From contig CALFJE010000040.1 in assembly GCA_937877545.1 (NCBI GenBank), forward strand, positions 1 to 18,892: a DNA stretch of 18,892 nucleotides. Reading direction: 5' to 3'. Shown piece by piece: positions 8,101 through 13,723 of this stretch. The first letter of the stretch is position 1; the number at the start of each line of letters is the position of its first letter. A program made the position numbers and the translations under genes. Source of the DNA: an uncultured Selenomonadales bacterium (GTDB lineage: Bacteria > Bacillota > Negativicutes > Selenomonadales > Selenomonadaceae). Below the pieces are notes generated by a model. The model was not told the origin of the DNA, made no database searches, and worked only from the letters and a program-made list of their open reading frames with translations.

Positions 8101-9630
8101 AGCGGCTGGAACTACGGCTTTGAACTGGGCAGCTCGGTCGTCGAAACCGGCGGCACGCAGGTAAGAGCTCGTGTCTATGAGGATATGCTCCACATTTCCC
8201 TCCAGGGCGCGGCTACCGAAACGGACGCCCTCCTCTTTGCAAACTCCACGCAATACGGCTCCGACCTTGAACTCCACGGGCAATATAACGTCCTCGTCGG
8301 CGACAAGAAATATACCGCTATCCGCAACAACGGCGACAGCGACCGCGGCGAAGACTCCACCTCCAAGGGCTACGCGGAAGTCACGAACGACGGTGACGTT
8401 GCCGATTACTATGTTGCAGAGCGCAACGGTATCGTCAGATTCACCAACGGCGTTACCCAAAGCTTTGTCGGCGACGACGCTATCGTCCTCGGCAGCGAAA
8501 AATTCTGGGCTATCAGAGAGCTCACCATTGCCAACAACGGCAAGGCTTCCGTCTTCGGCTCCGCCACCAGAGAGACCGTTACGGTCGGCGGCGACGCGAC
8601 TGTCGGTGCCAACAAGCACGTATCGCTCGGCGCGGAGAACGACGTTATCATCTCCACCGGCGACGATTCTGTCAGCGCGGGCAACAAATTCTACTTCGGC
8701 GCAGGCGACGGACGCGACACCATTCAGAACTTCAGCCATTACCTCGGCGTTGACCTTGACCCCGATAAGCAAATGGTTGATACTCTCGTCCTTGAAAGCT
8801 ATACCGGCTTGAAGGTTGCCAAGGCTGAAGGCAGAGGCGACCGTATCGAAATCGGCACCACCGAAACCGACAGAGTTATCATCTACGAAGAGGACGGCGT
8901 CAGCCTCGATAAGATTTACAATATCCAAGTCGGCGACCTCGATGCCAAGCTCACCAAGATTGGCTCCTCCGAAGGCGGCAACAACTTTGCCTATGAAAAG
9001 AAGGTTGAATACTACGTCGGCGCGTCGGGCGATGCTCATGACACGCTTACAATCGGTATCGGCATTGAAAACGCAGACGTTCGTCTGGACGGCTTCGGCG
9101 ACACCTTCTATCGCGGCATTGACGTTGTAGACGCAAGCGCGGAAGAATACACCAACATCAGCATTGGCGGCAGCGCGGATAACAACACCATAACCGCAGG
9201 CGGCATAGGCACCACCAACTTCCTGTGGGGCGGCGCGGGCGACAACAGCCTTATCGGCGGCGACGGCGTTGATTACTTCCTGTATTACTTCGGCTCTGAC
9301 AACTACGTCCAGGGCGGCACAGGCAATGCCTTCAACAAGGGCAACAACGACACCATCGAAGGCTACAACTGCGACCAAGACTTTATCTTCCTCAACGACG
9401 TTACAATCGACCAGATTGACCAGGAAGCTATGGGTATGCTCAACAACAACGGCATCACCACCGAAAATGTTACCGTCAAGTTCAAGAACGGCGGCAGCTT
9501 GACCGTCAACGTCACCGACCAAGAGCGCGTTGCTTTCTACATGAAGGACGCCTCCAGCGCAAGCGGCTATTCGGTCTATTCGGCTGAGAGATCCGACGGA
9601 GCATGGCATTCCGCGCAGGTTCAAGTGTAA
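5191..9630 (+). CDS. Giant RTX-like exported protein with FFDLQRFA N-terminus
   Basis: The product has 1479 residues and is rich in Asp, Gly, Ala, Val, Thr and Asn. It begins MVIDTFFDLQRFAKDN and has no Sec signal peptide. Residues 15 to about 740 are beta-strand-like, with recurring VTVNG/ITNNG/TVSVNA units. Haemolysin-type calcium-binding nonapeptides (GGxGxDxxx) appear around 760-805 (GGTGADML, GGDGNDTIRGG, GGNGADYF), 923-950 (GTAGNDSI), 1125-1185 (GAGDGRDTI) and 1325-1393 (GGAGDNSLIGGDGVDYF). Such repeats fold on calcium outside the cell and usually accompany type I secretion, so I infer a secreted or surface protein; no transporter gene is adjacent. I start at ATG 5191 because GGAGG lies 7 bases upstream; ATG 5185 is only one base from it. 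The exact function, adhesin or S-layer-like or enzyme-free matrix protein, cannot be read. Confidence 0.85.
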   Translation: MVIDTFFDLQRFAKDNLKKGDDGFYWEGGASFSGTNSRADDSLVGTAEDYARLEDTTVVGALSTAGTANSIYLNGKESATYSFNVEGSSWEIGLDDSRDVVHVGANGLDSIVSGEVALTVAGGRRNTFTETINGTPVYIQSDSGTVATVTADGSAVNYEFAGAGNDTVGVSTNVTAVFQAANGVELKPQADASVDGVKNVTAANATVTSDGSANVNIAVKDAVTVGNAAWAFTNNARDAATVTANASDGITKVDGYTTSATLTAKSLDSVEVNGTDWYEIDGKFTNITFDKDGDAKVNNTGTVTVSGGALAGATFATVTSAGVVANNATIEANAANVTAVLGEAEEGVAEIAVSDSMLDATVSGDDAFFVTVNDGATDEKTYAIGTTADEAAFYASKDVALMSAKANEAYTIDGGTGALVFADSIAAHNSAQVSVNGAAVTITNNGAADNYVIGTEKGNAGIAGVMLPKANDAINVSGDDDGYTALFSAEDTSGVLTFTANGKTVSVNAADVGTVTVNGATLHGVVLDVDANDAVLVQGINDNAIVTVGGGNATYYFNSKKDANRVIVDQNTNVTIDSGIVKYDVAQDGVVDYRRTTTQPAVTADNSKWAEIATIGSANDSVNTHKSEAFNTFYDLDSNSSVLSFESDNDTAPSEAEGGVIEISGETALGSASHVSLKVSEGGGSVPLNIQQNENDSVVEVNIDLTGSDNPSTVAIGTIAQTDSLGNPIYVTASHEVSLSNASGGYAYIGENATGQNKIFGGTGADMLRHDGAYQATLLGGDGNDTIRGGENDVVSGGNGADYFYDTAAYALDYNPSEDIIIATRVKDFGDITSGKVHGAGNQIAFGDGDKKLLTLSNYDPNEAIHVKVALMDNDGNILPDTKNIVLANANGTVTVDSSAATNGAIIFANATERSPEGVHTVIGTAGNDSIYIGSNDFADGAGGNDRIFIDNDATNVRVSLGAGTGLDTISGWNYGFELGSSVVETGGTQVRARVYEDMLHISLQGAATETDALLFANSTQYGSDLELHGQYNVLVGDKKYTAIRNNGDSDRGEDSTSKGYAEVTNDGDVADYYVAERNGIVRFTNGVTQSFVGDDAIVLGSEKFWAIRELTIANNGKASVFGSATRETVTVGGDATVGANKHVSLGAENDVIISTGDDSVSAGNKFYFGAGDGRDTIQNFSHYLGVDLDPDKQMVDTLVLESYTGLKVAKAEGRGDRIEIGTTETDRVIIYEEDGVSLDKIYNIQVGDLDAKLTKIGSSEGGNNFAYEKKVEYYVGASGDAHDTLTIGIGIENADVRLDGFGDTFYRGIDVVDASAEEYTNISIGGSADNNTITAGGIGTTNFLWGGAGDNSLIGGDGVDYFLYYFGSDNYVQGGTGNAFNKGNNDTIEGYNCDQDFIFLNDVTIDQIDQEAMGMLNNNGITTENVTVKFKNGGSLTVNVTDQERVAFYMKDASSASGYSVYSAERSDGAWHSAQVQV

Positions 9631-9644
9631 TTCAGTGACTTTTC

Positions 9645-9680
9645 GGGATGAGAATTCCGCTTAAGATTCTCCCCAAATTT
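9645..9680 (+). terminator. Likely terminator of the giant gene
   Basis: GAGAAT (9650-9655) pairs with ATTCTC (9666-9671), extended by GGG/CCC across a 2-base bulge. The sequence AAATTTT follows, 15 bases after the stop codon. The T-run is short, so termination may be incomplete. Confidence 0.5.
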
Positions 9681-9726
9681 TGAGCGGCTCCCTCCTCCTG
9701 CGGCATATAGGCAACGTTACTCGAAA

Positions 9727-9754
9727 TTGAACCCGCGAGCTTCGTTGCTAAATA
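9727..9754 (+). promoter_or_regulatory. Possible promoter upstream of the lyase gene
   Basis: TTGAAC (9727-9732), a 16-bp spacer and TAAATA (9749-9754) form a mediocre sigma70 match. Transcription would start near 9761, just before the hairpin at 9771-9797. Confidence 0.35.
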
Positions 9755-9770
9755 AAACCTACACAAAGCG

Positions 9771-9804
9771 AGAGCCTCGGCACGAAGTCGGGGCTCTTGT
9801 TTTG
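9771..9804 (+). terminator. Intrinsic terminator or attenuator
   Basis: A 9-bp stem (9771-9779 with 9789-9797, one G-U pair) around a 9-base loop is followed by TTGTTTTG. It lies 29 bases before the start codon of the lyase-family gene. It either ends transcription arriving from the giant gene or, if the promoter at 9727-9754 is real, sits in the leader as an attenuator. Confidence 0.65.
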
Positions 9805-9832
9805 ATTAGGAATGAGGAAGGAGGAATTTGGA

Positions 9833-11059
9833 ATGGATTTGCTTGACTTGAAAAACGCCGTGCTTACTGAATCAGCCGATAACTTCCGCCGCGTAGACAC
9901 CATTTCCGAACGCAATACCGCCAAAGTCTTGGAATCAATGCGCCGCCTCAAAGTTTCCGACGCGCACTTTAAGACTTCCACGGGCTACGCTTACGGCGAC
10001 ATAGGGCGCGAGAAACTTGACGAACTTTTTGCCGAGGTTTTCTGCGCGGAGCGGGCTTTGGTTCGCACGCAATTTGTGTCGGGCACCCACGCGCTTGCAA
10101 CGGCGTTGTTCGGTATCCTTCGCCCCGGCGACGAGCTTGTATCTTTGACGGGCGAACCTTATGACACCTTGCAGACGGTTATAGGGCACGCGCACGCCGC
10201 TAAAGGTTCGCTTAAGGAATTCGGTATCGGCTACCGCGAGCTGCCGCTGATTAACGGCAAGGTCGACACAGACGCGATTAAGCACTTCATCACGACGAAG
10301 ACGCGGCTGGCATTGATTCAGCGTTCGAGAGGCTACTCCTTGCGCGAGCCGTTGACGATTGACGCTATCGAAAAAATCTGCGCGGAAGTCAAGGCGGCTA
10401 ATCCTGCTTGCGTGACGTTCGTCGATAATTGTTATGGCGAGTTTGTCGAGACCCGCGAGCCGATTGAGGTCGGCGCGGATTTGGCGGCGGGCAGCCTGAT
10501 TAAAAACATCGGCGGCGGATTGGCTCCTACGGGCGGCTACATTGTCGGCAAGCGCGATTTGGTCGAGCTGGCGTCGTACAGATTGACGGCACCTGGCATG
10601 GGCGACGAATTGGGCGCGAGCTTGGGGACGCCGCGTCTTTTGTATCAAGGGCTGTTCATGGCTCCGCACGTCACCGCGCAGGCTCTCAAGGGCGCAATCT
10701 TCGCGGCGGGCATATTCGGCAAGCTGGGCTATCGGACGCACCCCTTGCCCCAAGAAACACGCGGCGATATAATTCAAGCGATTGAATTACGTTCGGCACA
10801 ACGGCTGATAACGTTCTGTCAAGCGATTCAAAAGTATTCGCCGGTTGATTCGTTCGCGACGCTGGAACCGTGGGACATGCCGGGCTACGCTGACAAAGTC
10901 ATCATGGCGGCGGGCACGTTCGTACAGGGCGCGTCGATAGAGCTGTCGGCGGACGCACCGTTGCGCGAGCCGTTCGCGGTTTATCTGCAGGGCGGGCTGA
11001 CCTTTGAACACGCGGCGATAGCGATATTGAACGCGGCGCGGGAGTTGGAGGCATTGTGA
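9833..11059 (+). CDS. Methionine-gamma-lyase-family PLP protein (aluminium-resistance type)
   Basis: This 408-residue cytoplasmic fold-type-I PLP enzyme belongs to the Met_gamma_lyase / aluminium resistance family, common in Firmicutes and related to cystathionine lyases. It contains QFVSGTHALATALFGILRPGDE at about 80-101 (key part SGTHA, cofactor phosphate region), VDNCYGEF at 197-204 with the cofactor-binding Asp198, and SLIKNIGGG with the probable Schiff-base Lys224. The true substrate of the family is uncertain; carbon-sulfur lyase chemistry is a family inference. I start at ATG 9833, 8 bases after AAGGAGG; an upstream in-frame ATG at 9812 precedes that site. The stop overlaps the next gene's GTG (GTGA), so the two are coupled. 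Confidence 0.9.
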   Translation: MDLLDLKNAVLTESADNFRRVDTISERNTAKVLESMRRLKVSDAHFKTSTGYAYGDIGREKLDELFAEVFCAERALVRTQFVSGTHALATALFGILRPGDELVSLTGEPYDTLQTVIGHAHAAKGSLKEFGIGYRELPLINGKVDTDAIKHFITTKTRLALIQRSRGYSLREPLTIDAIEKICAEVKAANPACVTFVDNCYGEFVETREPIEVGADLAAGSLIKNIGGGLAPTGGYIVGKRDLVELASYRLTAPGMGDELGASLGTPRLLYQGLFMAPHVTAQALKGAIFAAGIFGKLGYRTHPLPQETRGDIIQAIELRSAQRLITFCQAIQKYSPVDSFATLEPWDMPGYADKVIMAAGTFVQGASIELSADAPLREPFAVYLQGGLTFEHAAIAILNAARELEAL

Positions 11060-11748
11060 CGGATTTTCATTTCGCGGGGCTGGGCACGCTGATTAACGTC
11101 GCAGGGATTATCGTCGGCGGACTTTGCGGCTTATTCGGCGGCAGGTTGCTTACGGCGGGCATTCAGCGCACCTTGCAAGACGCCTGCGCCTTGGCGGTGA
11201 TTTTTCTCGGCGCGGACGGCGCGTTGAAGAATTTGGATACCATGTTGCTGATTGCGAGCTTGATTGGCGGCGGGCTTATCGGCGCGCTTGTCGACATTGA
11301 CGGCAAGTTTGAGCGGCTGGGTATATGGCTCCGCACTCGTTCGGGCAATGACGGCGATACGCGTTTTGTCGACGCCTTTGTTACCGCGTCGCTGACGGTT
11401 TGCGTCGGGGCTATGGCGGTTATCGGCGCGATTAACGACCGCCTCCTACACGACCCCGCCGTTCTGATTGCCAAGTCCGCGCTCGACCTGATTATTATCC
11501 TCGTAATGACGGCGAGCCTCGGCAAGGGATGTATTTTTTCGTTCGTGAGCGTCGGGCTGTTCCAAGGCGCGATAACTTTGCTTGCGGGGCTGATTGAGCC
11601 GTTCATGACGGAAGCGGCGTTGGCTAACCTTTCAAGCGTCGGCAACGTGCTGATATTCGGCGTCGGCGTCAATCTGCTTTTCCCCGATAAAAAAATCAGC
11701 GTCGCCAACTTACTGCCCGCGCTGATTATCGCCTGCTTATGGATTTAA
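11056..11748 (+). CDS. DUF554 integral membrane protein
   Basis: The protein has 230 residues and several hydrophobic helices with glycine-rich packing motifs. The N-terminus, with GTLINVAGIIVGGLCGL, and the FVTASLTVCVGAMAVIGAI region are hallmarks of the DUF554 (YdfK/YqgA-like) family of inner-membrane proteins. A transport role is often suggested for the family but not established. It starts with GTG overlapping the TGA of the lyase gene by 4 bp, so both are made from one mRNA. The C-terminal codons (LIIACLW) are repeated 100 bp downstream in the leader of the phosphatase gene, which suggests the original 3' end was changed by an insertion. Confidence 0.85.
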   Translation: MTDFHFAGLGTLINVAGIIVGGLCGLFGGRLLTAGIQRTLQDACALAVIFLGADGALKNLDTMLLIASLIGGGLIGALVDIDGKFERLGIWLRTRSGNDGDTRFVDAFVTASLTVCVGAMAVIGAINDRLLHDPAVLIAKSALDLIIILVMTASLGKGCIFSFVSVGLFQGAITLLAGLIEPFMTEAALANLSSVGNVLIFGVGVNLLFPDKKISVANLLPALIIACLWI

Positions 11749-11843
11749 AATCGCGGCAAAATACTTGCCAATATCGTAACGCTTCAACGCGTCAACTGTT
11801 CCGTCGCTTTTAAAGCGACCGCTGATTATCGCTTGTTTATGGA
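11720..11843. repeat. 24-bp direct repeats flanking a 76-bp hairpin element
   Basis: Positions 11720-11743 and 11820-11843 match at 22 of 24 bases, exactly 100 bp apart; both read CGCTGATTATCGC followed by TTATGGA after two variable positions. Between them lie 76 bp (11744-11819) with three stems: GGCAA/TTGCC near 11755, ACGC/GCGT near 11780, and GTCGCTTT/AAAGCGAC at 11803-11819. This looks like insertion of a small structured element with a duplicated target, or an old tandem duplication. Confidence 0.65.
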
Positions 11844-11850
11844 GGTAACC

Positions 11851-12297
11851 GTGACTAAAATTATTTTCGTTTGTTTCGGGAACATTTGTCGTTCGCCCAT
11901 GGCGGAATTCGTCATGAAGCACTTGGTTGCCCGCGCAGGTCTCGAACGGGATTTCGTGATTGAATCGGCGGGCTGTCATCCCTCGGTAGGGACGCCTTTA
12001 TCGGGCGGTACTGCCGGCGAGCTTAGGCGGCATAACGTTCCGTTTACGCGGCGCACGTCGAAGCTTTTGCTTGCGAGCGACTATAAGCGTTTCGATTATC
12101 TGATTGGCATGGACAAATCGAACGTCCGCGACATGAAGGACATTTGCGGCGGCGACCCTGACGGCAAGATTCATTTGCTTATGGAATTTGCGGGTGAGCG
12201 GCGCGACGTTGCCGACCCGTGGTACACCGACGACTACGCCACGACCTACGACGATTGTTTGATTGGCTGTGAGGCTCTGCTTGAGCGGCTCCGCTGA
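11851..12297 (+). CDS. Low-molecular-weight protein-tyrosine phosphatase
   Basis: This cytoplasmic phosphatase hydrolyses phosphotyrosine, in bacteria often acting on tyrosine kinases that control polysaccharide export. It can also act like arginine phosphatases. The 148 residues show the P-loop CFGNICRS at 8-15 (nucleophile Cys8, Arg14) and the general-acid loop DPWYTDDY with Asp122, both in family positions. I start at GTG 11851, with GGAGGT about 5 bases upstream, because MTKIIFVCFGNICRSP matches the family N-terminus. A TTG at 11833 in the same frame lies before the ribosome site. The leader contains the direct repeat and hairpin element described at 11720-11843. A hairpin terminator follows 13 bases after the stop. 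Confidence 0.93.
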   Translation: MTKIIFVCFGNICRSPMAEFVMKHLVARAGLERDFVIESAGCHPSVGTPLSGGTAGELRRHNVPFTRRTSKLLLASDYKRFDYLIGMDKSNVRDMKDICGGDPDGKIHLLMEFAGERRDVADPWYTDDYATTYDDCLIGCEALLERLR

Positions 12298-12310
12298 TTG
12301 CAGGAACGGA

Positions 12311-12350
12311 AAGACCGCGCTCCGATTGGGGAACGCGGTCTTGTTATTTT
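12311..12350. terminator. Bidirectional terminator between phosphatase and tRNA-Ser
   Basis: AAGACCGCG (12311-12319) pairs with CGCGGTCTT (12334-12342). GTTATTTT follows on the plus strand and CTTTCC on the minus strand. It lies between the convergent phosphatase gene and tRNA-Ser and can serve both. Confidence 0.8.
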
Positions 12351-12357
12351 CGGATTA

Positions 12358-12446
12358 TGGCGGAGGGGGTGGGATTCGAACCCACGGTGGCTTGTGACCA
12401 CACTTGATTTCGAGTCAAGCACCTTCAACCGCTCGGACACTCCTCC
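12358..12446 (-). tRNA. tRNA-Ser (CGA)
   Basis: Read on the minus strand, the anticodon arm is CTTGA-CTCGAAA-TCAAG, giving anticodon CGA. A long variable arm (GTGGTCACAAGCCAC), T-arm GTGGG-TTCGAAT-CCCAC, discriminator G and encoded CCA are present. The acceptor stem has one A6-C67 mismatch. A well-placed promoter lies just upstream (12459-12487). Confidence 0.96.
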
Positions 12447-12458
12447 GCAACGCACGCG

Positions 12459-12487
12459 ATAATATCACGCGGGATAAAATCTGTCAA
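12459..12487 (-). promoter_or_regulatory. Promoter of tRNA-Ser
   Basis: On the minus strand, TTGACA (12487-12482), 17 bp and TATTAT (12464-12459) with an extended TGA before the -10 predict a start near 12452, six bases before the mature tRNA. The -35 box lies just after the stop codon of the small rubrerythrin-like ORF, inside a short duplicated sequence. Confidence 0.8.
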
Positions 12488-12692
12488 GGCTTATTTGCCG
12501 CGACACTTGCCGAGCTTCTTGCAAATGACATCGGGCTTAAGCTTTTTGGCGAGAGCCGCAAGATTCTTTTTGCAAGGGCATTCGCGCTTATCTTCGGCGG
12601 GAGCCTTGAGGTTTTCGGGCGTAGCCGCGCTGAAGACTTCGCCCAGCAAGGCGGCGAACTCGTTATTTGATGTGTTCAAGGCTTATTTACCG
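12484..12692. repeat. Duplicated rubrerythrin 3' end (192-bp offset)
   Basis: Positions 12484-12500 and 12676-12692 share 16 of 17 bases (tcaaggcttattt, one variable base, ccg), 192 bp apart. On the minus strand both read GG(T/C)AAATAAGCCTTGA and span a stop codon. With the protein-level similarity of the two frames, this marks a tandem duplication of the gene's 3' end. Confidence 0.7.
12491..12679 (-). CDS. Cys-rich mini-protein derived from rubrerythrin
   Basis: The 62-residue frame starts with TTG, in the same frame as rubrerythrin and only three bases after its stop. It aligns with rubrerythrin residues 108-154: FAALLGEV versus FAELLGEV, then NLK in both, and KKNLAALAKKLKPDVI versus KTDLAKRAKALNLDAI. 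The helix carrying EEAEH and the distal EMARDEARH ligands are absent, so it cannot hold the diiron site. Instead it carries four cysteines (ECPCK, ICKK, KCRG). It could be a newly shaped metal-binding or thiol peptide, or a decaying duplicate. There is no obvious ribosome site of its own; expression would depend on coupling or reinitiation after the rubrerythrin stop. Confidence 0.5.
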   Translation of the reverse strand: MNTSNNEFAALLGEVFSAATPENLKAPAEDKRECPCKKNLAALAKKLKPDVICKKLGKCRGK

Positions 12693-13228
12693 AAGTAGCG
12701 TTTCAGCAGCCCCGCGAACGCTTTGCCGTGGCGAGCCTCGTCACGCGCCATTTCGTGCACGGTGTCATGAATCGCATCGAGGTTGAGAGCCTTGGCGCGT
12801 TTGGCAAGATCCGTTTTGCCGGCGGTGGCACCGTTCTCCGCCTCGACGCGCATTTTCAAATTCTTTTCGGTGCTGTCCGTGAGCACTTCGCCCAACAGTT
12901 CCGCGAATTTGGCGGCGTGTTCGGCTTCCTCCAGCGCGGCGCGACGCCAATATTCGCCGATTTCGGGATAACCTTCGCGATAGGCAACGCGAGCCATAGC
13001 CAGATACATGCCGACTTCCATGCATTCGCCGTTGAAATTGGCGCGAAGGTCTTTCAAAATATCTTCGGGCGCACCCTTCGCCACGCCGACGACGTGTTCA
13101 GCCGCCCAAGTCATTTCGCCCTCTTGTTTGGTGAATTTCTCGGCAGGAGCCTTACAAATCGGGCAAACTTCGGGCGGAGCGTCGCCCTCGTGCACGTAAC
13201 CGCAAACATTGCACACATACTTAGCCAT
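12683..13228 (-). CDS. Rubrerythrin with N-terminal rubredoxin domain (reverse type)
   Basis: This is a cytoplasmic peroxide-scavenging protein that reduces hydrogen peroxide at a diiron centre, with electrons passed through a rubredoxin-type iron site. The 181 residues carry the rubredoxin knuckles first, YVCNVCGY (Cys6, Cys9) and VCPICKA (Cys22, Cys25). The ferritin-like domain follows, with ligand-type motifs NGECMEV (E68/E71), EEAEH (about 100-104) and EMARDEARHG (E159, E164, H167). The rubredoxin-first order is that of reverse rubrerythrins described in clostridia, which protect anaerobes from oxygen. The ATG at 13228 has GGGAGGT upstream; an earlier in-frame start at 13303 would overlap the promoter and is unlikely. 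A strong promoter sits at 13275-13303. Confidence 0.95.
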   Translation of the reverse strand: MAKYVCNVCGYVHEGDAPPEVCPICKAPAEKFTKQEGEMTWAAEHVVGVAKGAPEDILKDLRANFNGECMEVGMYLAMARVAYREGYPEIGEYWRRAALEEAEHAAKFAELLGEVLTDSTEKNLKMRVEAENGATAGKTDLAKRAKALNLDAIHDTVHEMARDEARHGKAFAGLLKRYFGK

Positions 13229-13274
13229 AATGATAACCTCCCAAAACATAACATTGATACATACGCTTGCGGCG

Positions 13275-13303
13275 ATTATATCACGCTGAAAAATTTTTAG
13301 CAA
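13275..13303 (-). promoter_or_regulatory. Promoter of rubrerythrin
   Basis: On the minus strand, TTGCTA (13303-13298), a 17-bp spacer and a perfect TATAAT (13280-13275) preceded by TGA (extended -10) give a start near 13268. That leaves a leader of about 40 bases. I see no clear PerR-type operator. Confidence 0.8.
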
Positions 13304-13321
13304 TTACTTTGGAGATTTGGC

Positions 13322-13723
13322 TTAATCGATTTTGACGACGCGCCAATCGGCAGATTCTTTTAATTCGCTCAACTTGACTCGAACGCGGAACTTATCGCCT
13401 CTTGACGGAGCATTTCTTCCTGCTCGCCAAAATCCTTTATGTTCGTTCGAATTATATTCTGCTTGCAATTCACCTGTAGACGATGAAATTTTTGCAGGCA
13501 ACAATCCTTGCTCGTGTACGACTTGCTTCCGCCTTTGAATCCACGAAAAGAGCTATTCCAATGTTTGCATTGCCTCCGCAGTGCAATCTTCAGCGACGTC
13601 CTGCGGCAAATCAGTTTCTTGCCGAAATATTTCCTTTGCTTGCGGCAGGAAGTCTTTTACTGCTCGAATGACGAGACGCATTGCCGCTTGCTCTGCCTCT
13701 TCGATAGCTTGTTTGTTATTCAT
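13322..13723 (-). pseudogene. Decayed type II restriction endonuclease
   Basis: The ATG at 13723 overlaps the methyltransferase stop (ATGAATAA). The frame runs 56 codons (MNNKQAIEEAEQAAMRLV and so on) to an in-frame TAG at 13555-13553. It then continues in the same frame to 13322, ending GRNAPSRGDKFRVRVK and ADWRVVKID. In the other frame across the TAG, 13556-13500 encodes IALFVDSKAEASRTRARIV, which contains a D-S-K stretch typical of PD-(D/E)XK nucleases. The three pieces together resemble, from memory, the N-terminus, catalytic strand and C-terminus of SfiI-type type II restriction enzymes, which are about twice this length. I infer two internal deletions with frame loss. The gene cannot make an active nuclease. 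The SfiI relation is a motif judgement, not a search result. Confidence 0.65.

Noticed and set aside
6262..9624. Two long antisense ORFs (over 500 codons each) across the giant gene
   Set aside because: The coding strand is dominated by GNC codons (Asp, Gly, Val, Ala), which read as GNC on the opposite strand too, keeping an antisense frame open. They have no ribosome sites and no recognisable domains.
11833..11850. Earlier TTG start for the phosphatase
   Set aside because: It lies upstream of the GGAGGT site and adds residues not found at the conserved family N-terminus; GTG 11851 fits better.
12728..13300. 190-codon plus-strand ORF over rubrerythrin
   Set aside because: Antisense to a gene with complete rubredoxin and diiron motifs, a promoter and a ribosome site; this frame resembles no family.
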